Shown here piece after piece: positions 15,990-24,609 of a stretch of 64,000 bases of DNA. The notes beneath the pieces are model-generated. The model saw only the letters and a program-made list of their open reading frames with translations. It was not told the origin of the DNA and did not search any database. The first letter of the stretch is position 1; the number at the start of each line of letters is the position of its first letter. The translations under genes were made by a program, and so were the position numbers. The DNA is from Nitrospirota bacterium (GTDB taxonomy: Bacteria > Nitrospirota > UBA9217), in the NCBI GenBank assembly GCA_023229435.1, contig JALNZF010000013.1, forward strand, positions 1 to 64,000, read 5' to 3'.

Positions 15990-17059
15990 TGGAACATAAC
16001 GACATACGTCATAGACTTTCCGAATATATCGATGGGTCAGTCACGGGTGAAGAACGGGCGGCGATCGAAACGCACCTCAAGACGTGCCCGCAATGCAGCA
16101 GCGCGCTCGATGAGCTTCGGAAAACCATCGGGCATATCAAGTCCGTCGAAGAGATCGAGCCGCCTGCATGGATGACGCAGAAGATCATGGCAACCATTCG
16201 CGACGAAGCAGCGGAGAAAAAAGGCTTCTTCCACAGGTTCTTCTTCCCCCTCCGCATAAAGCTTCCGATCCAGGCCATAGCGGTCCTGTTCCTTGCCGTA
16301 ACCGGGTTCTATATCTATCAGACGGCGGAAAGATTTTCTGAAGCCCCAACGCATGAACTTGCAACCCGGAACGAAGCCCCTCCAGTCGGCACTGCACAGG
16401 ATAAACTTGCCAAATCTGAAAGTCCTGCGCTTCGCTCAAAGCAGGTCCCGCAAACTCCGGCGTATAAGGCTCTGGACATGAAACAGGGATACGAGACTCC
16501 TCCGCCGCCAATGCTGAAAGGCCGGGCTACGGCGCCGGTCCCCGTACCTGCACAACCGGCAGAACCGCCGATGCGGAAGAAAGATAAAGTCATGGCGGAG
16601 CAACCCACTGTCTCGCCGTACGCCGGGGCACCGTCATTGCCGCAGGAACAGACCGCGCCGGCTGCTCATGATCCGGGGCGGGACGAAGGGAGACATGAAC
16701 CCGCACCCTTGAAACGACAATCCAGCGGTTTGTCGGCAGGCGAGGGATCAGGCTCAGAGAGCGCTCGTTCAGAGACCATTCTTACCGTATCGGTAAAAAA
16801 TATTGACGACGCCGCGGAAGATATAGAAGCAACGATCAGGGAGTTTGACGGAACCATTATCGAGACACAACAGCTCGATAAGAAAAAAATTTATGTGTTA
16901 TCGCTGGACACTTCCCATGCAAAAGATCTTGTAGAAAAACTCAAGCACATGGGAGCCATGAAAGAACAAAATCTGGTTCTGAAATCCCGGGAAAGCCGTA
17001 TGGTATTCAGAATCGAACTCAACAAACGGTCTGCGCCTAAGGCGGCTGTGGGATGCTGA
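15989..17059 (+). CDS. Zinc-finger anti-sigma factor with DUF2275-like C-terminus
   Basis: A 356-residue inner-membrane protein. The N-terminal anti-sigma zinc finger has the HxxxCxxC motif (HLKTCPQC, near residue 28). A single membrane helix lies near 95-115 (IQAIAVLFLAVTGFYIY). A long Pro/Ala-rich periplasmic linker (about 130-255) leads to a compact C-terminal domain (TILTVSVKNIDDAAEDIEATIREF...) of the DUF2275/DUF4349 sort. It presumably holds the upstream sigma factor at the membrane and senses a periplasmic signal through the distal domain. The overlap with the sigma gene supports this. The sensed signal is unknown. Confidence 0.88.
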   Translation: MEHNDIRHRLSEYIDGSVTGEERAAIETHLKTCPQCSSALDELRKTIGHIKSVEEIEPPAWMTQKIMATIRDEAAEKKGFFHRFFFPLRIKLPIQAIAVLFLAVTGFYIYQTAERFSEAPTHELATRNEAPPVGTAQDKLAKSESPALRSKQVPQTPAYKALDMKQGYETPPPPMLKGRATAPVPVPAQPAEPPMRKKDKVMAEQPTVSPYAGAPSLPQEQTAPAAHDPGRDEGRHEPAPLKRQSSGLSAGEGSGSESARSETILTVSVKNIDDAAEDIEATIREFDGTIIETQQLDKKKIYVLSLDTSHAKDLVEKLKHMGAMKEQNLVLKSRESRMVFRIELNKRSAPKAAVGC

Positions 17060-17122
17060 TCTCTTCCGGCACGTCGCGCCCGCCCCGCAAAGGAAACACC
17101 CCACCCCCTGGTCTTACCCTGT

Positions 17123-17602
17123 CTATTGTTCTCCAGGCGGCAGGGTGTCCAATTTTGATTGGAGTTTAGTCATGGACCTTTGTGCGCGCGAACTCAACTT
17201 TGCAATTTTATTTTTTACGATCGTTTGCTGATCCGGCGTTAAGAGCGGCATTACTTCTTTCAATAACTTTGCTTGCAGGACCGTCAGATTCTCCTGGGCA
17301 GTGGTCAGCGTCCTGTAGGCTAAGCGCACTATTTTTTCATCAAGCGCATCGCCGTTCATCACGGTCAAAAGGTTCCGCCGGGCCTGAAGAACTGCCATCT
17401 TGCCGGCAATTAAATCGCGGTGACGTCCCTGCACAATATCCTCGGTCCAGTGTTTCTGCTCAGTGGTAAGATTCAGCCCTTTCAGCAAACGCCCCATATT
17501 GCCTCCGCCCCTGTTGCCGGACGCATTTGCCTCAGTTACCATGCTGCCGGCCATTATCCAGACCGCGACAGCCAGTGCCGGGAAACGATTCTGTTTTCTC
17601 AT
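17123..17602 (-). CDS. Spy/CpxP-like periplasmic LTXXQ protein
   Basis: A 159-residue exported protein with a signal peptide ending near ANASG. It has two Spy-like helical repeats, marked by LNLTTEQKHWTEDI and PLLTPDQQTIVKNKI (the LTxxQ-type motif). Family members are periplasmic chaperones or metal/stress sensors. It is convergent with the sigma/anti-sigma operon, and an envelope-stress link is plausible but inferred from position. The start has a fine SD (CCAGGAGGAAAGCTA). No DNA-binding box was checked. Confidence 0.8.
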   Translation of the reverse strand: MRKQNRFPALAVAVWIMAGSMVTEANASGNRGGGNMGRLLKGLNLTTEQKHWTEDIVQGRHRDLIAGKMAVLQARRNLLTVMNGDALDEKIVRLAYRTLTTAQENLTVLQAKLLKEVMPLLTPDQQTIVKNKIAKLSSRAQRSMTKLQSKLDTLPPGEQ

Positions 17603-17685
17603 TAGCTTTCCTCCTGGGATGTTAGTTGCGTTATTAATAATGTCAGATGCTAAATAGACACCGGTTCTTGAAAAAGGTTTAATGG

Positions 17686-17874
17686 ATGAAATGCGAGGTC
17701 AGGACAAAGGTTGACAGTATCCGTGATGTGAGCGGAGGAAAGCAGACGGACGAGAAGATGCTGAACTCGTCACCTGCCTGTAACAGATCAAAGGCATTTA
17801 CCGCCGAGTTCAATATTCTCGCGCCAAAGGACCAGGCAGTGAAACTGACATACAAGGTGGGGATGAGTTACTAA
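17686..17874 (+). pseudogene. Possible remnant of a DUF4139 protein C-terminus
   Basis: A 62-residue frame whose last part (AFTAEFNILAPKDQAVKLTYKVGMSY) resembles the terminal beta-strands of DUF4139 proteins (DFNVKLAPGEKKELTYKVEI-like). The rest of the several-hundred-residue family is missing upstream. A strong terminator follows on the same strand (17943-17981), as expected of a once functional gene. The start codon has no clear ribosome-binding site. It could instead be a meaningless ORF. Confidence 0.35.
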
Positions 17875-17942
17875 GGAGTTCGGAGCTTAGCGTTCGAAGT
17901 TGGGAGTATTGAACATTCGTGGCAGTGAGATTGGATGCATGC

Positions 17943-17981
17943 ACAGAAGAGGAGCGCGTTCGCTCCCCGCTTCTGTTTTTT
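17943..17981 (+). terminator. Rho-independent terminator
   Basis: ACAGAAG-GGAGCG pairs with CGCTCC-CTTCTGT around a CGTT loop, with a small bulge, followed by TTTTTTG. It lies 70 bp after the 17686-17874 frame and points the same way, towards the end of corA. Confidence 0.75.
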
Positions 17982-18031
17982 GTGGCTTCGAACTCCCGAC
18001 TCCGCAACGCTGAATGCTTTTCCGTAATGCC

Positions 18032-19105
18032 TCACAACCACTTCTTTCGTTTAAAGTAAAACAGCATGAACACGGAAATTCCAAGCATCAGGAAGAGGGA
18101 GAAAAAATATCCGTAGCGCCACTCCAGCTCCGGCATGTACTTGAAGTTCATTCCATACACTCCGGCAATGAATGTCAGCGGCATGAAGATCAGGGAAATC
18201 ACCGTCAGGACCTTCATCACCTCGTTCAAGCGATTGCTGACGCTCGACAGGTACAGATCAAGCATGCTGGACAGCATCTCGCGGTAGATGTCCACGCTGT
18301 CGATGATATGGATGGAATGGTCGTAGACGTCTCTGAGATAGGGCGCCGTGGCTTCCCGGATCAGCGATGACTCATGCTTGCCCAGGCCGCTCACCACCTC
18401 GCGGAGTGGCCATACGGCGTTGTGCAGAAAGATCATCTCCCGCTTTAATTGATAGATCCTCTGCACCGTCTCCTGCTTCGGGTCCCCGATCAGTTCCGTT
18501 TCTATCGATTCGATCTTGTCGCCGAACTTCTCGAGGATGACGAAGTAGTTGTCAACCACCGCATCAAGCAGCGCGTAGGCAAGGTAGTCGGCCTTCATTT
18601 TCCGGATGCGTCCCTTGTTGGTCCGGAGATGATCACGGATCAAATTAAACACATCTCCCTCGACCCCTTCCTGAAAAGAAAGAACAAAGTTCGCGCCGAG
18701 GACAAGGCTGACCTGCTCGGTAACGATATCGCCGTTCTTGCCGCTGGCGAGCATCTTGAGCACGAGATAAATATATTCTCCGTAGTCCTCCATTTTCGGC
18801 CGCTGGTCCGTGTTCATGATGTCTTCCATCACGAGCCGGTGGAGTCCGAAGCAGTCGCCGAGCTTCTCGAGCACCTGGGCGTTATGGACACCGTCAACGT
18901 TGATCCAGGTCACGGTCGGTTTTTCCTTGAACGGGATGCAGGCATCGACAGATGCCTTCTCGATCTCTTGAAAGTTCGCTTCATCGTAATCGATGACATG
19001 GATATTGACCTGCTCGTCCTTCTTCTCCCCGGTATACACCAGCGTCCCGGAAGGGAGGCCTGCTTTTTTGGACCTTTTTTTCGTCAGGTTGCGCATGGCT
19101 GGCAT
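18032..19105 (-). CDS. corA: CorA family Mg2+/Co2+ transporter
   Basis: A 357-residue pentameric ion channel. A large cytoplasmic N-terminal funnel (residues 1-290) is followed by two membrane helices, the first ending in the signature GMNF (VYGMNFKYMPE), and a basic C-terminus (KRKKWL). The length is normal. Its start overlaps the korB stop by one base, so it is cotranscribed with the oxidoreductase genes; no functional link is obvious beyond Mg2+-TPP use by KorB. Confidence 0.96.
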   Translation of the reverse strand: MPAMRNLTKKRSKKAGLPSGTLVYTGEKKDEQVNIHVIDYDEANFQEIEKASVDACIPFKEKPTVTWINVDGVHNAQVLEKLGDCFGLHRLVMEDIMNTDQRPKMEDYGEYIYLVLKMLASGKNGDIVTEQVSLVLGANFVLSFQEGVEGDVFNLIRDHLRTNKGRIRKMKADYLAYALLDAVVDNYFVILEKFGDKIESIETELIGDPKQETVQRIYQLKREMIFLHNAVWPLREVVSGLGKHESSLIREATAPYLRDVYDHSIHIIDSVDIYREMLSSMLDLYLSSVSNRLNEVMKVLTVISLIFMPLTFIAGVYGMNFKYMPELEWRYGYFFSLFLMLGISVFMLFYFKRKKWL

Positions 19106-19956
19106 TACATGAACTCCTTCAGTGTTGCCCCGATCTTATTCACGTCAAAGGCCTGATGCACGAGCGGTTTGTCCTTGATCATCGGAACGCGCTCTTCGAA
19201 CGTGGGCCGGTTATTGCGATAGATGACGCCGATGGGGATGCGGTCGCCCCACTCGAGCGCCTTGGCGAACGCGGCCTTCCGGTCCCCGGGATCATGGTCC
19301 GGCCCGACAGGATAGACCCGTTGCTTGTACCAGTCATAGGTGTTCACCTTGTTAAAGGACACGCAAGGCTGAAGGATGTCGAGGAGGGCAAACCCGCTAT
19401 GCAGGATCGCCTCTTTCATGAGTCCTTTAAGGTGCTCCGTATCGGCGGCATATCCCCGGGCCGCGAAACTGCAGTCCAGCGCAACAGCGAGGGCCATGGG
19501 GTTGAACTGCTCAGAGATCACGCCGAAAGGCATGTTCTTGGTCTTCACCCCTTCACCCGTTGTGGGGGACGCCTGCCCCTTGGTCAGTCCATAGACCTGG
19601 TTGTCGTGCACAAAAAGCTTCACGTTGATGTTCCTGCGCATGGCCGCCATGAGATGGTTGCCGCCCTCGCCGTAGCAGTCGCCGTCGCCGGTCGTGACAA
19701 TGACCGGCATTGTGTGGTTCGCGAGCCTGATGCCCGTGGCAACCGGCAGCGTTCTGCCATGCAGTCCGTTAAAGGTGTTGCACTTTGTGTAGTGCGGAAA
19801 TTTCGCGGCCTGTCCGATGCCGGAGACGATCGTGAATTGGTGGGGTTCCATATTGAGTTCCAGCACGGTATCCTTGAACGCCTTCATGATCGCGAAATTT
19901 CCGCACCCCGGGCACCATGCCGGGACCTGTCCTCTATACGTTTCTAAGGTGATCAT
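19105..19956 (-). CDS. korB: 2-oxoacid:ferredoxin oxidoreductase, beta subunit
   Basis: A 283-residue thiamine pyrophosphate subunit. The TPP/Mg2+ motif is GDGDCYGEGGNH, and iron-sulfur-binding cysteines start at WCPGCG and recur in FPHYTKC and ILQPCVSF. With the alpha subunit it oxidatively decarboxylates a 2-oxoacid to the acyl-CoA and reduced ferredoxin, or runs in reverse to fix CO2. The pattern is closest to 2-oxoglutarate (Kor) or general 2-oxoacid types; substrate is not certain. It overlaps korA by 23 bp. Confidence 0.92.
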   Translation of the reverse strand: MITLETYRGQVPAWCPGCGNFAIMKAFKDTVLELNMEPHQFTIVSGIGQAAKFPHYTKCNTFNGLHGRTLPVATGIRLANHTMPVIVTTGDGDCYGEGGNHLMAAMRRNINVKLFVHDNQVYGLTKGQASPTTGEGVKTKNMPFGVISEQFNPMALAVALDCSFAARGYAADTEHLKGLMKEAILHSGFALLDILQPCVSFNKVNTYDWYKQRVYPVGPDHDPGDRKAAFAKALEWGDRIPIGVIYRNNRPTFEERVPMIKDKPLVHQAFDVNKIGATLKEFM

Positions 19957-21664
19957 TGATCTCTCCTGTCAGTTCTTCCACGGTAAACGGCCTGCCGTCG
20001 TATTTGTTGATCAAGGTATTGAACTCATACCCTGTCTCGGTCTTCATCAGCCTCGCGAACTGGCTGGTCGCGTTCTGCTCGATACAGATCGTGAGCTTCG
20101 CCCGCTTCAGAAGCCCCAGGTAGTCGAATTGCCCTGTCTCCGGGAAGGGATAGATCTCGGAGAAGTGCAGCATGGCGATTCGGTGAGACTGAGACAGCGC
20201 GTCCACGGCCTCCCGCATAAGTCCGTAGAGAGAACCCCAGCCAATTATCACGACATCGGGTTTGTGATCGCCGTAGAGGAACGGCGGCGCCACCTCCTGC
20301 TGCATCTGCGGGAACTTCTTGAACAACCGCTTCTCAACCATCTTGATGCGCATGCCGGCATCCTCGACAAGGTGGCCGTCCTCATCGTGCTCGTCGCTGT
20401 CCGTGACCACAAGGTGTTTCGCATCTCCGGGAACTGCCAGCGGGCTTATTCCGCTCTGCGTAAGCGCATGGCGCTTGTAGCCTTCCAGCCTCTGGAACAC
20501 CTCTCCCCGGAGACGATAGTCCGTGTTCCGGAGCCGGGCAAGGTCGAATCCTTGATAGCTCCACTGGGAGTCGGAGAGATAGGTGTCGAAAAGGATGAAT
20601 GCCGGGACCTGGTACTTCTCCGCCAGATCAAATGCCTTGTTCACAGAGAAGAAGGCCTGTTCAGGCGAGCCCGGCGCGAAGATGAACCGGGGAAATTCGC
20701 CGTGGCCGGCATGCAGCACCATATGAAGCTCGCCCTGCTCGGTCCGTGTGGGGAGACCGGTTGCCGGGCCCGGCCGCTGGCCCAGCGCGATCACCACCGG
20801 CGTCTCGGTGATCGCGGCAAGGGAAACACCCTCCACCATGAGGGCGAAGCCGCCGCCGGAAGTTCCCGTCATGGAGCGAACGCCCGCGAAAGATGCGCCC
20901 AGGGCCATGTTGATGGCCGCGATCTCGTCCTCTGCCTGCTCCACCACGATGCCGTACTCTTTTTCCTTGCCGGCCAGATAGTTCATGATGCCCGTGGACG
21001 GCGTCATGGGATAGGCCGCATAAAACTTCACCCCCGACGCCATGGAGCCCAGGGCGATGGCCTCGCTCCCGCCCACGAGCATCAGAGCGCCGGCCTTGTC
21101 ATCACTGGCAACAGAAAAATTGCACGTGAGGCACCCCTTCACGGCGTGGTCATAACCGGCCATTGCGGCATTCTTATTCGCAGAAACGATCGGCTCGCCT
21201 TTTTTCTTGAAGGTCTCGACGATGAGGTCCATCAGGATATCGAGGTCCATCCCGAGCATGCCGAGGACAGCGCCGGTGGCAACCGTGTTGGCCATGATCT
21301 TGTCGCCTCCGTGCTGCATGGCAAGCTTCTCAAAGGGGACATCGAGAAACGCCGGTTTATCGTGCGTTTCCTTGAGCGTTTCAGAATCGTAGATGATCCG
21401 GCCGCGGGAGGTAAGCTCACGCTCATGCAGCCGGATGCTCTCCTTGTCCAAGGCAACGATAATATCGATCGCCCCTTTCGGCGCAATGACCGGCCGTTCG
21501 GACAGCCTGATCTGGTAGAAGTTGTGGCCGCCGCGGATGCGCGACTCATAATCCTGGTTCGTGAAGACATGGTATCCGGAGCGCGCAAATACATGTCCCA
21601 ACGTGTCACCGATCGTCTGGATCCCCTGTCCTGCTTCACCGCCGATCTTGATCGAATAGTCCAT
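19934..21664 (-). CDS. korA: 2-oxoacid:ferredoxin oxidoreductase, alpha subunit (gamma-alpha fusion)
   Basis: A 576-residue subunit. Residues about 1-190 are the gamma domain (GGEAGQGIQTIGDTLG) and about 200-430 the pyrimidine-binding alpha domain (GSEAIALGSMASGVKFYAAYPMTPSTGIM). The transketolase C-terminal part follows. This two-subunit arrangement is typical of KorAB in anaerobes. SD AGAGGGAACT precedes the ATG. It leads the korA-korB-corA operon. Confidence 0.93.
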   Translation of the reverse strand: MDYSIKIGGEAGQGIQTIGDTLGHVFARSGYHVFTNQDYESRIRGGHNFYQIRLSERPVIAPKGAIDIIVALDKESIRLHERELTSRGRIIYDSETLKETHDKPAFLDVPFEKLAMQHGGDKIMANTVATGAVLGMLGMDLDILMDLIVETFKKKGEPIVSANKNAAMAGYDHAVKGCLTCNFSVASDDKAGALMLVGGSEAIALGSMASGVKFYAAYPMTPSTGIMNYLAGKEKEYGIVVEQAEDEIAAINMALGASFAGVRSMTGTSGGGFALMVEGVSLAAITETPVVIALGQRPGPATGLPTRTEQGELHMVLHAGHGEFPRFIFAPGSPEQAFFSVNKAFDLAEKYQVPAFILFDTYLSDSQWSYQGFDLARLRNTDYRLRGEVFQRLEGYKRHALTQSGISPLAVPGDAKHLVVTDSDEHDEDGHLVEDAGMRIKMVEKRLFKKFPQMQQEVAPPFLYGDHKPDVVIIGWGSLYGLMREAVDALSQSHRIAMLHFSEIYPFPETGQFDYLGLLKRAKLTICIEQNATSQFARLMKTETGYEFNTLINKYDGRPFTVEELTGEINDHLRNV

Positions 21665-21689
21665 AGTTCCCTCTTTCTAAGACAGGATC

Positions 21690-22067
21690 GATGCGTAGTT
21701 ACAAAAGCAACAAATTCTACTCATACATGGGAAGAAAGATCGCAATCCTTTTGATAGGGCATAAAGATTACGAGATGGAACGTAACTACTCATGTCGGTT
21801 GCGGAGCGTAGCCTCAATAAGAGCGCGACTGCCGGATCCGGTGGCGAACCTCAAAAAATCCAGGCAATGCGGGCAAAGCGGAAGCGCCGCGAATGCTGTT
21901 CGTGCCGGGGGAATCGATGTCCCCTGCGCTCCTTGCGCCGAAGCGAAGTAACTGACCTGCGTAATTACGATGGAACTAAAAATTAAATCCTAATGTTATC
22001 CGATGTTATCCCGATGATCCTGTCAATGGATTGTCTGCTCTGACGTGAGCAAATAAGGACACGCCTT
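21690..22067. other. Gene-poor stretch, unassigned
   Basis: About 380 bp between korA and the Cys-rich gene. Short frames exist on the plus strand (for example 21792-21986, 64 residues, with several Cys and Arg). They have no ribosome-binding site and no family I recognise. Several GC-rich palindromic words (CCGGATCCGG, GGGGGAATCGATGTCCCC) suggest structured RNA or repeat debris. I make no call. Confidence 0.3.
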
Positions 22068-22397
22068 TTACCCGATGTCCTCTATCGTGATCACGCCGGA
22101 TCCCAGAAGTCGCTCCAGAAGGACAAAGCCGCCACAAGGCCGTGCTGTCCGGTCCTGCATAAAATCGCAGTCCTGTTTGTAAAAATCGCAGACAATACAC
22201 AGGGTTTTCACTATCCTGTCTGCCAGAACCGGGCTTGATTCTCCGTTGTTGCTTTCGAGGACAAGGCCTTTCCCTTCTCGCAATAATCGTTCCACGACCC
22301 TATAGCCTTTGCATGCAAGCTCTTCGTTCTTTCCGGGTTCATAGTAGGAACAGAATTTTAAACAAAGTGTTTGTTCCAGCGGCACGTTGTCCGTCAT
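22068..22397 (-). CDS. Conserved-looking Cys-rich protein divergent from the SPASM enzyme
   Basis: A 109-residue cytoplasmic protein with nine cysteines. They include LCLKFC, a LACKGY segment, CIVCDFYKQDCDF and RPCGGFVLLERLL. The spacing (CxxC...C...C) would suit an iron-sulfur or zinc site. The ATG at 22397 is chosen because the upstream ATG (22406) is part of the TATAAT box. I do not recognise the family. It is transcribed divergently from the radical SAM gene with only 46 bp between start codons, so a shared function or shared control is plausible. Confidence 0.75.
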   Translation of the reverse strand: MTDNVPLEQTLCLKFCSYYEPGKNEELACKGYRVVERLLREGKGLVLESNNGESSPVLADRIVKTLCIVCDFYKQDCDFMQDRTARPCGGFVLLERLLGSGVITIEDIG

Positions 22398-22404
22398 GGG
22401 GTCC

Positions 22405-22437
22405 ATTATAACAAAAATACTGACGGGGTGCTATAAT
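22405..22437. promoter_or_regulatory. Face-to-face extended -10 promoters, both leaderless
   Basis: Minus strand: TGT-TATAAT, the hexamer at 22410-22405, puts +1 at about 22398, one base before the ATG. Plus strand: TGC-TATAAT (22432-22437) puts +1 exactly on the A of the ATG at 22444. Neither has a clear -35, as allowed for extended -10 promoters. The two boxes lie only 21 bp apart, so they must compete or be coregulated. Confidence 0.7.
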
Positions 22438-22443
22438 AACGCT

Positions 22444-23574
22444 ATGAGTTACTACCTGGCGAGACGGGCCGTCCTGAAATGGCTTGAGATCCCGTCCGTC
22501 TATCAGATCGCAAAGGATGAATTATACGAACTTGACAGCGCTTCGTTCCATTTTCTGAAGACGTGCGCCTCTGACGACGGTTGCGTCTCAAAGAACAGCG
22601 CGTTTCTGGATTACTGCCTGGAGGAGGGACTGCTGACGACGACACCAGGCGTGGTCCAACGGGCCGCTCTTAAACAGGCGCCTGAACCTTCCCTGCGCTA
22701 CCTGGAGCTCCAGATCACCGATGCCTGCAACCTCAAATGCAAACATTGCTATATCGACAATGCCGATCGCAACGAATTGTCAGGGGACCAGGTGGTAAAG
22801 GTTCTGCGCGAATTCGAGGAGATGCAGGGTTTGCGCGTGATGATAACCGGCGGCGAACCGCTGGTCCACAGCAAGTTCCACGAGATCAACGAGATGCTCC
22901 CTGATTTTTTTATTAGAAAGGTCCTGTTCACGAATGGCGTGCTCCTTAAAAAGGAAACCCTGAAAACACTCAAGGTCGACGAGATCCAGGTGAGCATAGA
23001 TGGACTGGAACCGGCACACGAGAGGCTCCGGGGAAGCGGGACATTCAAACGCTCCCTGGAAGCAATGGAAAATGCGCTTGACGCGGGCTTCGACGTATCC
23101 GTGTCCACCATGGTACACCAGTATAATACTGAGGACTTCGACCGCATGGAAAAGCTTTTCAGAGAGATGCAGATCAAGGATTGGACCGTGGACATCCCGT
23201 GCCTGACCGGAAGGCTGAAGGAAAATGATGATTTTTATGTCAGCCCCGAACAAGGCGGAAAATATCTCGGCTATGGATACGGCAATGGACTTCATTCGTC
23301 CACACAAGGATATGGCTGCGGCCTCCATCTCATGGCGGTGATGGCAAATGGGAACATCGCGAAATGCACATTTTACGGGGGCCAACCCATCGGCACGGTA
23401 GACCATGGTCTGAAAGCAGCGTGGCGGAACATGCAGCCGGTCAGGCTGAAGAACCTTGAGTGTTGCTGCGAGTACCTTGAAGTATGCCGGGGAGGGTGCA
23501 GATACCGGGCGGAACTTATCGAGGGAACCGGTGGAAAGGACCCGTACCGGTGCATGCTTTATGGTATACTATAG
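22444..23574 (+). CDS. Radical SAM/SPASM peptide-modifying enzyme
   Basis: A 376-residue enzyme. Residues about 1-75 (YYLARRAVLKWLEIPSVYQIAKDELYELD...) look like a small winged-helix, RRE/PqqD-type peptide-binding domain. Residues about 85-280 are the radical SAM barrel with the cluster motif CNLKCKHC and GGEPL. The C-terminus is a SPASM region with cysteines in YGCGLHL, KCTF, ECCCEYLEVCRGGC and YRCMLYGIL. Such enzymes install thioether or C-C crosslinks in ribosomal peptides. A 20-residue Cys-rich peptide gene follows 94 bp downstream, the obvious substrate. No transporter or protease is adjacent. The exact subfamily is not recognised. Confidence 0.9.
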   Translation: MSYYLARRAVLKWLEIPSVYQIAKDELYELDSASFHFLKTCASDDGCVSKNSAFLDYCLEEGLLTTTPGVVQRAALKQAPEPSLRYLELQITDACNLKCKHCYIDNADRNELSGDQVVKVLREFEEMQGLRVMITGGEPLVHSKFHEINEMLPDFFIRKVLFTNGVLLKKETLKTLKVDEIQVSIDGLEPAHERLRGSGTFKRSLEAMENALDAGFDVSVSTMVHQYNTEDFDRMEKLFREMQIKDWTVDIPCLTGRLKENDDFYVSPEQGGKYLGYGYGNGLHSSTQGYGCGLHLMAVMANGNIAKCTFYGGQPIGTVDHGLKAAWRNMQPVRLKNLECCCEYLEVCRGGCRYRAELIEGTGGKDPYRCMLYGIL

Positions 23575-23668
23575 GCTAAACAGGTTCGAAATTCGGTTGT
23601 AATGCTCCAAAAAAATACACCGTGCTTTTCCGGATCAGAAACGTTCACAAAAGAAAGGAGGAATTTCC

Positions 23669-23731
23669 ATGACCATTAAGAAAGTGACAAAAAAAATGTC
23701 GGTCACCTGCAAGTGCAAAAGCTCTTGCTAA
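23669..23731 (+). CDS. 20-residue Cys-rich peptide, candidate RiPP precursor
   Basis: A tiny gene with a near-perfect ribosome-binding site (AAAGGAGGAATTTCC before ATG), a lysine-rich start and the C-terminal core CKCKSSC, ending in TAA. It sits between the SPASM radical SAM gene and a strong terminator. That is the position and composition of a RiPP precursor: basic leader, then three cysteines as targets for thioether formation. Twenty residues is very short; the enzyme might modify other peptides too. The family is not recognised. Confidence 0.7.
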   Translation: MTIKKVTKKMSVTCKCKSSC

Positions 23732-23764
23732 CTTCGGCAAACGATAAACGATCTGAAAAAGTAT

Positions 23765-23794
23765 AAGCCCGGCAAGAAATGCCGGGCTTATTTT
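23765..23794 (+). terminator. Rho-independent terminator after the Cys-peptide
   Basis: AAGCCCGGC pairs perfectly with GCCGGGCTT across a 7-nt loop (AAGAAAT), followed by ATTTTT. It closes the radical SAM/peptide transcript. Confidence 0.88.
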
Positions 23795-23880
23795 TGGGTT
23801 GAAACAGGAACGACGATATCAGCATCCATCAAAGGGACAAGATGAAACGTGGTATCGGTCCAAGATCTTCTGCTTGTCCT

Positions 23881-24609
23881 CTACTTTTGAGCTTTCCCGG
23901 ATGCATCGGCTTTTACGATGGAGACCAACTCAACATCAAAAATCAATACCGAATTCGGGCCGATCGTTCCCATGCGTTTGTCCTGAAATCCGATGTTCGA
24001 TGGAATAAAGAGCTGGAACTTCGCGCCCTCCCTCATGAGCATGATCCCCTCGGTCCAGCCGGCAATTAAGCTCTTATCGCTTACCGGCATGGTCATCGGA
24101 TGCTCTGGGTGACTGTCCGAGTTGTCAAAAACCGTCCCGTCAACAAGGCTGCCCCGGTAATTTACGAGCACCTTATCCGTGGCCTTTGGCTTCTTTCCCG
24201 TTCCCTCGGCGATCACTTTGTACTGCAATCCGCTCGGCAGGACCTTTATTCCTGCTTTTTTTGCATTTTCAGCGAGAAAGGCCGCCCCTTCCTTCTTATT
24301 CTTTTCACCGATAAGCCTATTCTCTTCCTCCTGCTTTTTGGCGCGCGTTCTCTGGAAATTCTCCTCGATCGCGACCATTTCCTTGGTAGTCATGAGGGTC
24401 TCCGCTCCTGACAATGCATCCTGGATACCCCGGATGAGAACTTTCTGGTCAATATCGACCGACTGCCTCTTCAGGCTGTTTCCCATATAAACGCCTTTGG
24501 TATAACTCAGTTTGTCCTTTTCTGTTTTGAGCTGAATTTTTTCCGCCGCGTTTGCCTGACTCGCCATAAACATTGCACAGAGTGCAACTACTCCTAATCG
24601 CAACTTCAT
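23881..24609 (-). CDS. FKBP-type peptidyl-prolyl isomerase (FkpA/Mip-like)
   Basis: A 242-residue exported protein. A signal peptide ends at SQANA, followed by a helical dimerisation domain (about 30-125). The FKBP domain (about 135-235) shows VNYRGSLVDGTVFDNS and KSLIAGWTEGIMLMREGAKFQLFIPSNIGF. The start is the ATG before KLRLGVVALCAM, giving a proper signal sequence. It folds periplasmic or outer-membrane proteins. It is convergent with the peptide locus. Confidence 0.93.
   Translation of the reverse strand: MKLRLGVVALCAMFMASQANAAEKIQLKTEKDKLSYTKGVYMGNSLKRQSVDIDQKVLIRGIQDALSGAETLMTTKEMVAIEENFQRTRAKKQEEENRLIGEKNKKEGAAFLAENAKKAGIKVLPSGLQYKVIAEGTGKKPKATDKVLVNYRGSLVDGTVFDNSDSHPEHPMTMPVSDKSLIAGWTEGIMLMREGAKFQLFIPSNIGFQDKRMGTIGPNSVLIFDVELVSIVKADASGKAQK

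Noticed and set aside
19817..21754. A 645-codon open frame on the plus strand opposite korA and korB
   Set aside because: It is the antisense shadow of two strongly conserved genes; no ribosome-binding site or protein family supports it.
21690..21960. A Cys/Arg-rich small protein frame (21792-21986)
   Set aside because: There is no ribosome-binding site, competing frames of equal quality exist and no family is recognisable.
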